Of a stretch of DNA of 64,000 bases, positions 23,365-36,144 are shown one piece after another. The notes beneath the pieces were generated by a model. The model was not told the origin of the DNA and ran no database searches. It was given only the letters and a program-made list of their open reading frames with translations. Positions within the stretch are counted from its first letter, which is position 1, and each line of letters starts with the position of its first letter. This DNA is from Thozetella sp. PMI_491 (Eukaryota > Ascomycota > Sordariomycetes > Chaetosphaeriales > Chaetosphaeriaceae), in NCBI GenBank assembly GCA_021432635.1, contig MU270067.1, forward strand, positions 1 to 64,000, written 5' to 3'. Both the position numbers and the translations under genes were made by a program.

Positions 23365-23979
23365 ATGGAGTGCGTTCGATGAGCACGCCGGGCGTTGGTT
23401 TTGCTGTTCGCTGTCGCGGACGTCCACTCGTTATTTTCCCTTCCGTCGGTACAAGTTAACAGTCAATCGAAATCAGAAGAAAATACCGGAAAGGACCAAA
23501 AAAAGGGGGAGGGAGGAGGTCGATCGGGGCCATGCTATAGCCATCTTCATCTTCTATGTATCAAACAGAGGTTTATTTTTTTTTCTTCCCTCTGCAAATT
23601 AGAGAAATCATCGGTCTGTGGTGCCGGAGGCGTACATCGCAGCCACACTCTCGCCTTCAATGTCGTTGAATCGGAAATTGGGGATTCACCCGGAGGGCAG
23701 CTATTACCGCACCTGCTAGAGAGGCACGCGACCTCTGCCCCAGCCCTTCCACTACAGAGATTCCGAGGTGGCTGATAAAGCTCACCTCTGAGGGGAACTA
23801 CTTATCTCGCGAGGCACATAAGCTAGAAAGGGAGTCGTATTGTGGCTTTGCCTCCTCTGTGTGGTGAGCACGAAGAACAGTAGAAGAGAACGACAAGAAA
23901 TAAGTATACTATCTATATTATCTACCTACACCTATCTAAATGCTTTGAATATCTATCTAGACAACTTTTCCATCGCCTA
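23365..23979. other. Convergent 3' intergenic region
   Basis: Lies between the ends of the ABCC gene and the minus-strand gene at 23980-25690, so it should hold both 3' untranslated regions. It is visibly richer in A and T toward 23880-23970. No further gene is seen. Confidence 0.75.
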
Positions 23980-25690
23980 TCAACCTAGTGACAATTCCTG
24001 CAGTAGATCTTCCACCGAGATCTCCAAAATGGGCTCTTTCCCGACGGTAATGAACCGCCCCCTCCCAGCCCTCTTTGCGCGGATATGCTTCTCTACCCTA
24101 GCAGCATTCTGCGAAGCTACTCGATGTCTCTTCCTACCCATTATGTCGCTTTCGTCGGGCATAGGATAGCCAGGGTAGAGGAGAAGATGCTCAATCTTTC
24201 CCCAGTCTCCTACCCAGTCGATGGTGTCGTGGTCGGCTTCGGAGAACAGCGCTTGGCACCAATCCGCGCAGCCTGTTAGGTCGAGATATTCAAGACTGTA
24301 GAGGGCCTTGCTGAGCCGTCGCAGTACCATGACGGCTTCGGCCCAGTCGCCGTCAAGCGTGTGGCTGTATGGGCCAGTCCCGCCGTACGGTACTGAGCGG
24401 CCCTGGGGTGTCACGACTGACGTGTATTTTGCATTCGGCGTCAATGTAGGCTCGGGCCAGTAAGCAAGGCTAAGATGAGTGAGAGTATGGAGGTGAGAGG
24501 CGAAGGATAGGAGTTGCCGCCACGAAACGGAGGGGCGGTTTTGGGGGTCTATCGCGAGGGCGAGGTGCGTGAGGTTCGGAAGGAGAGGCATGGGTATGGA
24601 TGTATCGGTCTCGGGAGCATCCCATGACTCCTGGAGGTCACTGTGCGGATCTCGCGACGACGGAAATAGTAGGGAGGAGAGCTCGGCGAGCTTTAAAGAC
24701 CTGCCGATGCAGCCGGTGAGATCCAGTTGGCGAAACCCTTCATTGACGATACCATCATTTGGCGCCACCGGCTCGTCGCCTGGATGGTCGTTGTCATCTT
24801 CAATAGGGGCCTGGAGGATGATCTTCAGGTCCGCAACAGTCACTCCAGATGGGCCCCATATCCCCAGATAAGCAACGAGAGCAGCCCTGATATGGGTGGG
24901 CAAGTCATGGACGTATTGGTGCCAATACTCTCGCTGAAAGTCCCAGGTGAGGGCAAACTTGCGCAAAGCTGTATCAATCAGACTCCCAGGCTCGGGAACG
25001 TAAGCCTCTGGCAGGGAGCGGCGCTCAAAGCCCTCAGCAGCGACCGCACGCTCTTGGGCACCGTGTCTCGGCGCATGCCTCGACATGGAGAGCCAACTCC
25101 GCGGTGGTGCAGGGCCAGCGGGTAGCCTGCGGCCGGGCTGGGCCCTCTGCAGCTGCCGGGGGCGTGGGGCAGGCATCACAGGCAGCTGGAGGATGTCGCG
25201 GATCATAGGTGGCACACTTGGTGCTACCATCTGCTCGACATCCACCGAGTGGTTGGAGGCCCCACCTCTCCGGCGTAGGTCAGCTAGGAGCTCATTTACG
25301 CCTGGCGAGTGGTCGGCTGGACACCGAAGATCCGCTGTCAGCAAGGTACGTCACGACATCTCGATCAGAGGAGGCCAGCCTGGAGGAGAAGGAGGGGAGG
25401 GAAGAGGCCGGGGGGGAGAGGGGGAGAGGGTGGGCGTAGGAGAAGGCGAGCGTAAGATGCGGAGTAGATAGTACCACGCGTCGCGGACTCTGGATTATGG
25501 TATTCGTGTAGGAAGATAGGAGCTCTCGGAAAAGAGAGGAGACAGACGTACCGTTCGCAGAGGATAGGTTATTCGCCCGTGACGAGGAGGGGCCGTCGTG
25601 GCCGGCGGTGCCGCTGCCGCTGCTCACAAGAGACGCCGGGGCTGTCGACTGCGGCTTAGAAAACTGGGTATGGTGTCTTTTCTTCGGCAT
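23980..25690 (-). CDS. Conserved-type fungal protein of unknown function
   Basis: Two exons on the minus strand fit: 25690-25552 and 25301-23980, with a 250-base intron (GTACGT donor, CGCCAG acceptor), giving 486 residues. The N-terminus is short and basic (MPKKRHHTQFSKPQ). It is followed by a disordered Ser-rich region, a VNELLADLRRRG helix, a Pro/Arg linker and PPRSWL. The second half contains regularly spaced leucine motifs (LTHLALAIDP, LHTLTHLSLAYWPEP, YSLEYLDLTGCADW) that look like an irregular leucine-rich fold. A basic patch with GRKRHRVASQ follows near the C-terminus. I recall similar proteins in many Pezizomycotina. Some carry the label tafazzin, but I see no acyltransferase motif such as HxxxxD in a fitting context, so I do not apply that name. 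The partner and location are unknown. Confidence 0.75.
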
Positions 25691-28202
25691 ACCCCTCCCC
25701 CTACCGCAGAGCGAGACTTTCAGACACCTCGGGCGTTCCTAGTGTGGGTCCCCAAGGCAGAGAAGCTTCCAGGAAGCGCGCAGGAAGTAGAGGAAAGAGA
25801 ACGGGGACGGAGCGAGATGGTTTGGGCTCGGGACGGTTGCCGGCAGCTCTTGAATCAAAACTCGTACGGTCGGGAGTTTGCCTGGGCTCTCAGCGATCCT
25901 ATAATATGTCATGCCTGGGGGGGTGTGCCAGGGATAGCCATTCCGAGCAGTGTTGAGTCAAGCACGTATTCTCTGTGACTGAGGTTTGCCTGGCTTGACT
26001 ACCTCTCGCTATAGCAGAGGGGCGGCAGCGCTAGCCAGGCAGAGGAGTCATAGTGGACCATCGCACCGCTGGTTGGCTCGTCGCTGAGCCTGGTGGGGCC
26101 CGGATCTCCACGGTGGGGTTTCGGGCTTGTGCCTCTGTGGTCCTGGCAGGATCGCCCATGGAGCACAGCAAAGTACCCTGCCGTACTTAGTCAGACAGCG
26201 GGTTCATTCTGACGGCACTGCCCTGACTGCCTGGGCTGCCTTGGGCACTTTCTCTCCCTTCTTCTTTCCTCCTCTGAGCCTCTCCCCTAGACAGGAGGCG
26301 AGGATTGCCACTTCACCCACTTCATCCACTTACCTGCTGCGGATAAGGCAGGTAGGTGCTCGTGGCCCCTGCCCTTTTTTTTTTTTTGGTCACAACAGCC
26401 GCCCTGTGCTCCATATGCCACGCCGACTGCGTGGACTCACTTGTGGGGTTCTGGAGGGGCGTCCTTCCGGCCCTAGCGCAGGACATCTCGGTAGCTAGCC
26501 CCGACAACCGCGGCCTGCATAGTCTCGTGCACATGCAATGATGGCTCGTCACGAATTCACGCAGCGCCAGCTTCGGTCCTTTTATTTACTTATTTATTAT
26601 TCTGGCTACTTTTTGCGTCGCCCAGGCGAAGGACCCGAGGCAGGATCTCGTGGGAAATTGGGCACTGTGGACGAGGCGCAGGGCCTTCCTTGATTTCCAA
26701 GTTCTAGGTGGTACACACAGTACTGGATTGTGGCCATAGACATGCCTGAATTGGGTAGCCTTGTAGAAGGAGGCAAGCAAAGTCCACTAGCTCGCCAACC
26801 GACCGTCCTGTCTCCCGATTGCCCGCTTCCCCAACTCCCTTCCCCCCCACAAGCCCACAAGGCCACGAGCTTGAATCGGCCGGGGCTGCAGGGCTGTCGT
26901 GGTACCCCCTGAAGCCCCTATTCCCTTTGTCTACTAGCGCTCGGCCATATGCCCGTCATCAGCCCTAACTTTGGGTTTCTTGGCAGATCACCCGCCACGA
27001 ACGGTTGCATGGGCCTCACCTCAGCCAAACTCTACGAGACCAAGGGTGCAGCTAGAAGCGCCATCGGGGCTCTTGGGACCGAGCTCGCGAGACTCCCACG
27101 AGGCACGCGTATGGGCTCCTTCTAGGCAACGGTCGTCTCTTTTTCTCTCGCCTCGGCCCAACGGCTTCGCACATGGCGACTGGTACTTGGCGAACCTTGT
27201 TTGGCGGTAAGGGACGCTAGCATCTGGGACACAAAACACAAGCCCGGAGGGGCCTTGCCTTCCTTAGGGGGGGGGGAGGGGCAAAGAACACGTTTTCGTC
27301 GCAGATCGAGACCGAAGGCAGCCGAACTCCTCGTCTACTATTCCTAGTCGCCTTGTCGGGGATGTTGGCGGGGCGCGGAGTGATCCACATCGTCCTTCAC
27401 GAATCGGGTGCGCGAACCTGGACCTTCGCGTTATGAGACGACGGTCACGGGGGCCATGTACGAACCCCCCTTCTCCCGACCCCAACCTCCCCATCCAAGT
27501 GGCCGGCCTGGGCGTCACTACCCCGTATCTAGGAGCCCAAACGCCCCGCCCGGAGACAGGGTCGTCGACGGCGTACAGTACTTGGATTGACAAACTAGCG
27601 ACAGGAATGTACAAGCCCAGCAGACCCTTGGGTAGTTCAAGGAACATGATGATGCTTCCTCGGTATTGTACGACTCCGTCTCCGAGAGCCCTCGTCTCCA
27701 GCGGGTGCTTCTTTTGCTGGACATGCGGGCTCCCCGGCTCCGCTCATGTCTTGACCGTAGATGACTAGCTGCATGTCTCGCCAGGATCCAGGAGCCATGC
27801 CGGGGATGAAGACGGGAAATTAGATTGGCATAGAAGAGCAGAGAAGGTAGTTCCTCTCCCGGCCGAAGTCGAGACATGCTCACCGAACTTCGCCGCCGTG
27901 CAACTGGCGGTCGTATCATACCTTTTGACAAGTAGATCGCCGTTTCCTGCACGACACATCTCCCGGCACGTCAGCGGCCTGGTCCGACCAGACCCGTGAG
28001 TACCGCAAAAGTTATTACCAGGGCCTGGTTCTGGCCACAAGAAGGCGAGGAAGAACCCCGGGGAGAGAGGAGGGGGGCGGGAAGGGGGGGATAGGAGAGG
28101 AGAGGGGGGTAAGGCGGTTGAGCTTAAGCTTCTCGCTGCGGCTTCCTAGTCCATCCCATGGCCTGACGAGCGAGAGAACTGTGTGGTACGGGTCATCCCC
28201 CC

Positions 28203-28508
28203 TTACAAGGGCTTTGATGACATGTTGGTAAGACAAACGATGAATGTGGAATCTGCTTGAAACCGGCATGAGTCGCAGGCCTCTAGATCGACCAGAATCA
28301 AGACGATCTCACCTGCCTCTTTGGTCTTTTGGACCCTCGCGAGCCCGCCAGCCATCTTGTCGCGGCCTTCTTGGGTGTCAAGGGGCTCGACGACGGCAAG
28401 CTGCGCGATGGCAGCGGCTTCCGGCTGTCCTTCCAATGTCGCGGCCGCTTCAGGCACAGCCATTGGAGCAAGCAACCAAGGCAAGAGCCAGAGAGGTGCG
28501 CACGGCAT
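28203..28508 (-). CDS. Possible small secreted protein, weak
   Basis: An ATG at 28508 opens a frame of 101 codons. It begins with a hydrophobic segment resembling a signal peptide (MPCAPLWLLPWLLAPMAVPE). An Ala- and Glu-rich part, a basic stretch (KMAGGLARVQKTKE) and then CDSC and VCLTN near the end follow. No family is recognised and the 3' end may be altered by an intron. The call rests only on the signal-like start and the cysteine pair, so it could be chance. Confidence 0.3.
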   Translation of the reverse strand: MPCAPLWLLPWLLAPMAVPEAAATLEGQPEAAAIAQLAVVEPLDTQEGRDKMAGGLARVQKTKEAGEIVLILVDLEACDSCRFQADSTFIVCLTNMSSKPL

Positions 28509-31500
28509 GAGATAGTCTAGCAAGCATCGTGACTAGCCTAGCAGGCGCCATACCAAATCACATTCGCGAGATACTCTCTGCCTTTGCGACGTTGTGCTAG
28601 TTGAGATTGATGGCATAAAAGCCCTTGTCAATCCCGATTCGGAAAGGGTTAGCGAACAAATACGGACACTTTGTCTGACCGCAAGCTGGATCTGGGGAGA
28701 GAGGCCGCAACTTGAGCGAACCTGAGGAATGGGGGTGGCCATGTCCCTGTAGCAATTCTCGCCCATAGGCGACACAACGAGGAAGGGAGAGGACAGCAAC
28801 ATCCGGACAGGCGCGGGGGCACTTCATATCTCGGTAGATGCGAAATGCACCCATCTCCATTGAAATTCGTACATGTGACGAGACCGCACCCGAGGGAATG
28901 GTTCCGATTTCATCCCTCTCGCCTTGAGTCTAGAGAGACAGGCACTGTTGTCCAATGGACTCGTGGTGTTGCCTATGTAGCCAGTTCAACCCTCGCGTTC
29001 CAGACACGCAGCCTGCCTAGCTGCATCGAGCGATAACAAGCGGACGAATGCGACCTCTAAGGAGTAGTTTCAGAGGCTTGCCCGGAAACAAGGCAAACCT
29101 GGAAGCCTCTGGAGGCATTGATTACACCTCTCAGTCTATTCCGTATGCCTTGAGGGAGGGGGGGGGTGGGGGGGGGGCTCGCCGGCGACCCATGCCCCAA
29201 CTTGTTTTGTCCGTGGGCCCGGCATCGTAGTCTGATGTGGGGACGGCTATCATTAACAAGCTTGGGCCCTTGCGCCTCGCATCCACGCGATGCCCTGTAT
29301 AACGGTCAAGAATTTTCCTCGTGCTATTGGGGTTGGCAGGAAGCACTCTACCGCTGCTAGCAGTGACAGGGGAGCGACCCGAGGAGGGGAGGAGTCTGGA
29401 GAACGTGGACCCTTTTCTCGCTTCTCGGCTCCGGGAGCTCGGCCTCACTAGATCGCTGTTCTATGAGAGAGCCTTCTCGGATTCGCTAGGCTCATGTGTC
29501 AGGCAGGGACACAGGTGGCAACGCCCCGAGACGCAGATAGATCACCATGCAATAGGCTCTGCAGGTGGAGGCGGCGAAAGAAGCCGAATGTATCTATCGG
29601 GGGCGCAAGTCCTAGCCGGGGCTTAGCACGCAGCCGCTCTCGCTTGCATTCGTCTCTCATTGTGAGAAATGCTGAGGCATTCCGCGCTAGGCACAATCTA
29701 AAAGCAGGAGCTCACTACTCCTAGTAAGTGCAGTCTCTATGTGAAACAAGAGCCGCCTTCCAGATCTTTTCTAGTGGAAAGAGCCCTGGCGTCAAAGAGC
29801 TTCTTCGCGCGGCGAAATAGGAGAAGGGCTCGGAGCAAGTGGCGAGTCGGACAGGGAAGAGGCACACTGACATCCAGGGAAAGAGAAGAGGTTGGGCCGA
29901 TAGCTGCCGTGTAGAGCATGTCCATCGGCAGGCTGCAGGAAGCGCAGCCCGACTTTGGCCGGACCGGTCGACGAGACGAAGCCTCTCACGATCAACGCAG
30001 CAAGCTTGAGATGAGCGGAGGAAATGCCCAGCCACGGGGCTGCCAAGAAGCCGGAAGTCCTCGCCCTGTTTATGAGTGCCTTGGCTCGATCTCGAAGATG
30101 TATGGCTCCCGTGATGCCATCGGGCCGTTGTGACGATCTGGCGGTGAGTCCTGAAGGGGTGGCCTCGCGAGCTAAGTCCACGGAGGGGTCCCGTAAAGCG
30201 CCCGTACCGCCGCGGACAGTGCCCACCACCAGCTAGCCCCCTCCTTTCTCTCCCTTCCCTTCCATTGCAGGGAAGACAGCTGGCGCCATGTCAGGCCCGT
30301 GACCCAGGCGCAAGCGTGTGGCTTTCTCTCCCTTGGAAAAAGAGACCTATCAATCAAGGACTGATCGCCTGGGGCAGGCGTCTCCTTAGAAGCTGCGATA
30401 CGTCAAGGCCGAGTATGATGTTTCGAAAAATTCCTTTTTGATGTCTCTATGGCCCGCCATATCACTGCCATAACCATCCGATGTACTCCAGCGAGTGGGC
30501 ACACAGCTGATCAGAACACATGCAAGAATAGATCGAGCACGCAAACCAGCAGCAGTCCTGGCCCACCGATGCACCTGGAAGGGGCTGCCCGGGCACCGCG
30601 CTGCAGCCTGCAACCTGGGCTCCGTTCTGCTCAATGTACCTCGAAGGTACTGCACTGTCACTGCTTGCTCGCTGGGGCTAAAGCTGAGGCTCTCCGTTAG
30701 GTAGCAGCAGCGGAGAATCCAACACACCCTCGGCACCTGTATTTAGAACAGAGATTGGCCGAGCAAGTAGGCGGAGCGGATGCCGCGTTAATCCATGTGT
30801 CTAGATCAGGACTCATCGCTGCAAGGCAATCAAATGGCAGGCGGCCGGGATGGGCTGGCTAGCGCGCATGTGTAGGAGGAGAGGGGCGTCATCCACGGCT
30901 CGGTGGACAGGCATTCTTCATCCCGTATGCTTGTCCGTCTCTCGGGTAGCGGCAGAACAGTGCGCCTAGACATCACCAGGTCTGTGGGTGCGCTCTAGGG
31001 AGGGTTGCTCGCAGCGGTCGACGAGATGGGCCGAAACCTGCAGCCTGGGATGGGAATGCCAAACACAGGAGGACACGACGTTTACTGATGTGGTCCACGT
31101 CCTCGATGAAGCCTCAAGCCTTGACCTAGTCATCGTGGTGCAGCAATCGGAGATGATGGAGGGCCTGTGCCGCTTGTGTTTGGCTGCCCGCCAGACCGAT
31201 AATGAAGAGCTTTCCGGAGAAAGGAGGGGCGGTACGCTGGGGGAGGAGGGAAGCAGGGAAGGGAGGGGGGGTGGTAAGAGGGAGACCGCGCGAAGGGCTT
31301 GCAGAGGGCTCATCACAGATCCCCGCGACGAATACCGTCTAGCTGTACGAGCCGTTCACATGGCATCCTAGCTCGCCGCTCCCACCCTCCAGGCGAGACC
31401 TGCCGCATCCGTCCAATGGCCTGGCCCCTCCAAGGCGGCTAGCTCGCACAGTGACGTGGGTGACGGCGCGAGGAAGACATGATTTTGACGTCAAGGGAGC

Positions 31501-34500
31501 GCGCACACAAAATTCGAGGCGTCGAGAGGCCGCCAGTGAACGAGGCCCCCCTTCCCCCCTCTGGCCCCGGTCGCGGATGCCCACAGGGGCCCAGAGGGCC
31601 TGGCCGCCTGGTCGCGCGCCAGACAGGACGAGACGGCGCCGGACAGTGCAGCGGCGGGACAGCGAAGCCGTGTCCCGGGGCTTTTCACAAGCCTGCAGCG
31701 ATAGCACCGCAGCCAACATTCCCCCACGAAATGCAAGCGCAATGGGGCGCGTCTTCCTTGCAGCTCGAGTTGCCCAAGTTGGTCAGGGAGCTATTGCGTT
31801 GGTCGTCTAATACAAGAAGGCAGTGGGGTCGATGGACCAGGGTGATAACCGAGGAAGGTGGAGAAGGTCCCCGTTCCTCCTCTTCTCGTGCCATTCTGCC
31901 AACCTTAACTATAATACCCCTGTAACCTGTTCCCCTGCGAATCGCCCTAAACCTTGTTCGGTCGATCACACATAGTGGATAGCAGCACGGGAAGTCGCGA
32001 CCGATGGTTGCGTTAGCGCAGGCAAAGGAGCATGAACACGAGGATATCGCGGGTGCCTTTTTTAATTCGCTCTACTATCGCGTTGTGTGTAGGTGTTTGC
32101 TTTTGGTAGATCTGAAGCGTTCCTAAACCCGCACTGCCCTTCTCCTAGCAGGATTGGTGTCTCATAGTGAGTATGCCGCATGCGCAGCAGAAGCTTTTTC
32201 TCCTACCCACCTGGTCACCTACCTCGACGCGTTTCGTTCCCCCCTCCCCCAGTCTTGCGTCGGGACCATCTCTTTGTCTCCCCACTGCAGAAGAATAGAG
32301 GGCCACCCCCAGGGTCGGCTTTGTCTCGACACCTAGACCCGCTGCAGCCACGATGCTGAATCTCCATCTTCGCTCCTGGCCCCTCCCTGGGCTGCCGTTG
32401 TGCCTCGGTGGCTGCTGAAGAGACCAAGAGGGAGAGAGGCACCACCATGAGCTCGAGGTTCTAGGCTTTCCCAAAGATTCCAGACGGTTGCAACTCGCAC
32501 AGCGAGCAGAGGAGCCCTTTCGGTGCTTCTGCTTCGACGACTCTTCTACGGCCAGTGATACTTCCCGGCAGAACCCTCGCCGGCTGTCTTCTCCAGGCAG
32601 AGGACTGATGGCTCGCCTTCGTCCTAGATCGAAATGGCTGACATGTCACGCAACACAGAGATCTGGCGACTTTGACGACGGGATAGTTTGGGAGAGGCAG
32701 AGAGACGCACCTAGCGCTGCTCATGCCGGAAGAAAGCAGCTTCCCCGGGGACCGAGACCAAGCCCCCAATCAAAGGCGGGACCCGGCCGCAGTAGTGTTG
32801 GACGAGCATACAAGGCTTGCAGAGTGCCCCCGTGCTAGAAGTCCGACATCAGAGTTCGTGATACCACGGCAGCGAAGGTGGCATGAAACCGAGATCGCGA
32901 CATGCATTCAAGCCTAGAAAGGCGAGCACCACGTCTGGAGGTGCATCTCAAGTGTCTGTCTGCTCGATATCTGTAAATGACCGGTTCATTATTGGCAGTA
33001 GCGGGCCGGTCCGTAAGCTTCGGCGCCCTCCCTGCCACCGAGCCGCCAAACTTTGTGCGGTCCCATCAAGCCCGCCAGCCGAACCACTAGGACGGTCGGG
33101 GGTGCCCTCGCCAGTTGGCGCTTACATTAGCGCTCTCGGCAAATCAGACCATCGGAGGAAACATTGGACGAAGCGTGCTAGGAAGCGGTTGATCGGGGCG
33201 GAGTGGGGGGAGCCACTCATCCGCTTTCTTCCCCTCGCCTTTCGCCACCCGCGCGTTCCCACTCGGCTCAGCTGCTTAGTGCTCCGATCTTGGATCAGCC
33301 TAGCATCGTACATACAGCAATAGCCATCGGAGAAACCCTAGGACTTGCTCTTCGGCTGGAGTGCGAGGAATGAAAGGGCCGAGCCGGTCCTTTCACTGGT
33401 CCTTTCACTGCCCCTGATTCTGGAATGGGCCCGAAGGGCCCCGAGGGACCCTTCAGGCCAACGAGAGGTCACCCACGAGGTTCCCTACGCACTGTCTATC
33501 CGGCTTCCGAGGCAAACGGAGCAAGCCGACCCAACCTTGTTCTCTCGCTCGTCCCTCATGGCAGACTCCACGACCGAGAGCACAACAAGTACATGAAACA
33601 CCTAGACAAGCAGCTCCCCTCCGCCGACTATTGGGGGATTCCGTGCTGGCATTAATCCATGGCAACTCCGGTATTGGAGGGCAGTCGACTGCAAGCATTC
33701 GAAGAAGACGGGAACCTGCACAAACGACCTCGTTTCTGAATCGCCCAGCTCATGCCGCTCGACCAATGACTTGCGAGGCTCCGGCCATCTTAGTGGTTGT
33801 GCATGAGAGACACACGAGGAGCGAGAAGTGCGTGGCCGCTTCTCTCTTTCATCGACAGACGGAGAACTGACCGCTGCCCTGCGCCGTCCCCTCGTCTCTC
33901 GCCCCCCCTCTTCTCCCCGTTCTCTGTCCTTGGCCCCTGGCTGCCCAAAAGATGTTTACAAGCCTCCTCCCACCGCCGGTCAAACCGCGCAGATGGGTCT
34001 CGGGTAATGAGACATGCCCATTGGCCCGCCACGAATCCCACATGCTGGTCGTTGCGGTGATCCGGGAGCCTATCTTCAGCCCGGCTTATATGGGCTCCGA
34101 CCCGATGCTGTAATTAGCAGACTAAGGAACACGATCATGGGGCCGTTCCCGGACCCGAGCGTAGGTACCGTAGGTACATGCCTCGTGCGCTTCAACGCTA
34201 CCTGCGCCATTCAGCTAGCTTATGGGCGTCAAACTCGCCCTGATCAACGGCCTAGTGGGTCTGGCTCGACAAGGAGTGATGGGACGCTCGCCAGGAATGA
34301 CGCCGAAGGTGGCCGTGGTTTAGCGGGTAAGCCAGCGCTGAGGAGAACTTTATTCTATCCTCCCTCGTGTTTTCGACATAGCAGCCCCGGTGATCTCGCC
34401 CGAGTCAGGACCGCTTTGATGTTGACGCCCATTGAGGCTTGCGATGGCTCTGGTTCTGACCCTGAGTGGCCAACTCGCTCAGCCGTTACCGAGCATGGCG

Positions 34501-36137
34501 GTGGTAAGACATTCAGCAGGCAGAGGAAAGCCTCCATCCATAGGCCCGAAAAGGCTAGAAAAAAAGAGATTTCTTGACCATCCCTCGAACTCCAGTTGGT
34601 CCAGTCCAACGTCTTCCTGAGCCGATAGCGAGCCTTTCCTCACTCCCACCCCCCATGTCTGGGTCCAAGTCTTGACACCCCCCTCTGCTTGTCTCGATAC
34701 CCCCGGCCACTCCCCACCCCCTTCCCCCCTCCTCTTTGCCCGCAGCAATCACTTTTTCCTAACGCACGCCACCAGCCAAGTAAAGAAGGCTCTGCGCTGG
34801 CACAATGGCCAGCTGCCTCGTGCGTGGCTCGGCATGGGGGCCGTCCAGAAGCCAGGCACACCCGATCGTGGTGGCGGCGAGTAGAGTGATCATCGTTCCC
34901 AGGCAAAGGAGGATGCCAATTGGCTTGCTATGCCTGCACGCTACTGTAGCTATCCGTCAAATAACTGGGTCCTTGGCTGCGCAGATCCCTCCTCAATCAA
35001 AACCGATGTTTGTGGCGCTTCATGGAAGCGTGAGAAGGATAGACGCATGCCTGATGCGTGGGCAAGGACGTAGTTCTGCACGGCGTATGGGCTAGTCAGG
35101 CAGGCTGGGCAGTCTTCACCTTTCGTTGTTGGTTTCCTCGAAAGGAGAAACAAAAGTCGGAGAGGGGGAAGGCTGGCACGAAGGAGCTGGCAGCAAGTGC
35201 CAGGCCGAACCGCCTCATCGTACAATACATGCATGCTCGACAGGGTCCGCCTTCCGTCCTTTTGACGAGAGAGTGCCGTCGGTGGGGCATGGGAGCTGTA
35301 GGACGGGGTCAGATGTGCGAGATCGCAGGGCAAATGAGAGTCAACGGCCAGCGATGGGACCTGCTATCCATCAGACCCAGTCGAACCCACCCCCAAAAAG
35401 GATGGCGAGTAAAGCGCCCGTGGGCTACCCGCGCTGCGTTTGTTTGGCCGGCGAGCTTCCCACTAAGACCACACGGAGCATCGAGCCTGCCACTGGCTGG
35501 GCTCCTTTTTTTTTGGATCCATTGTTCAGACCATAGACCATGCCAGATCTGGGTCAGGTTTGACGAGAGAAAACCTTCGTCGATAGACACACGTAGGCCC
35601 CCTCTTGTCGCCCTATGCGGTCACGAAGGCGAGGCGGATGGACATGTACAGCGTGGATGCTGGTGACTTAGACTCGCGGCCGGTCCACTATACTTCCTCA
35701 GCGTGTTCCTGGAGGAGAGCCATCCAAGCTCGACCCCAGGCTGAGATTAAAAGACGGGGGAACCTGAATTCTCTCTCCACAATTCCATGTGTTCCATTGC
35801 CGTTGTCTCAGAACCCTGCACGACCCAGTCTGCTCGAGCTCGAGCTTTAAGAAGGCCCTCATCTCACTCCTCCAGCTGTCCGTCCTCTCTCTCCTTGCCT
35901 TTCGAAGTTCACTTCTCGCATCATCAGCCCTCTCCTCGTGTGTCTACCAGCCTCGCCTTCTTGCCCACCCCGGCAGAGACAGGCTCCAGGATAGACGTTC
36001 GTCCTCCTGCTCTTCCCACGGCCCCGAGGTTGTGATACCTCCTGTACCTCTTGCTTCTTGAGCCTCCAGCAACTGTCGCTTCGCTTTGGGCTCTGTACGA
36101 TCATACACAAGCCACCACAACCAGGGTCTCGACGAAG

Positions 36138-36144
36138 GTATATA
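36138..36144 (+). promoter_or_regulatory. TATA-like element, possible distal promoter
   Basis: A TATATAA sequence is followed by a pyrimidine-rich, stop-rich stretch that looks like untranslated leader, with a GTAAGC donor-like site near 36611. It may start a long-leader transcript of the VIB-1-like gene 4.5 kb downstream, or an unrelated non-coding transcript. Confidence 0.3.

Noticed and set aside
18202-25690. ABCC transporter and neighbouring gene as part of a secondary-metabolite cluster
   Set aside because: No polyketide synthase, peptide synthetase, P450 or cluster regulator lies nearby; the neighbours are housekeeping-type genes.
23980-25690. Annotation of the 486-residue protein as tafazzin
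   Set aside because: No acyltransferase motif or membrane anchor is visible; the leucine-rich pattern and basic termini do not fit.
28950-29015. tRNA-like stretch with a GTTCAACCC box
   Set aside because: No matching acceptor stem or anticodon arm could be drawn, so it is not called a tRNA.
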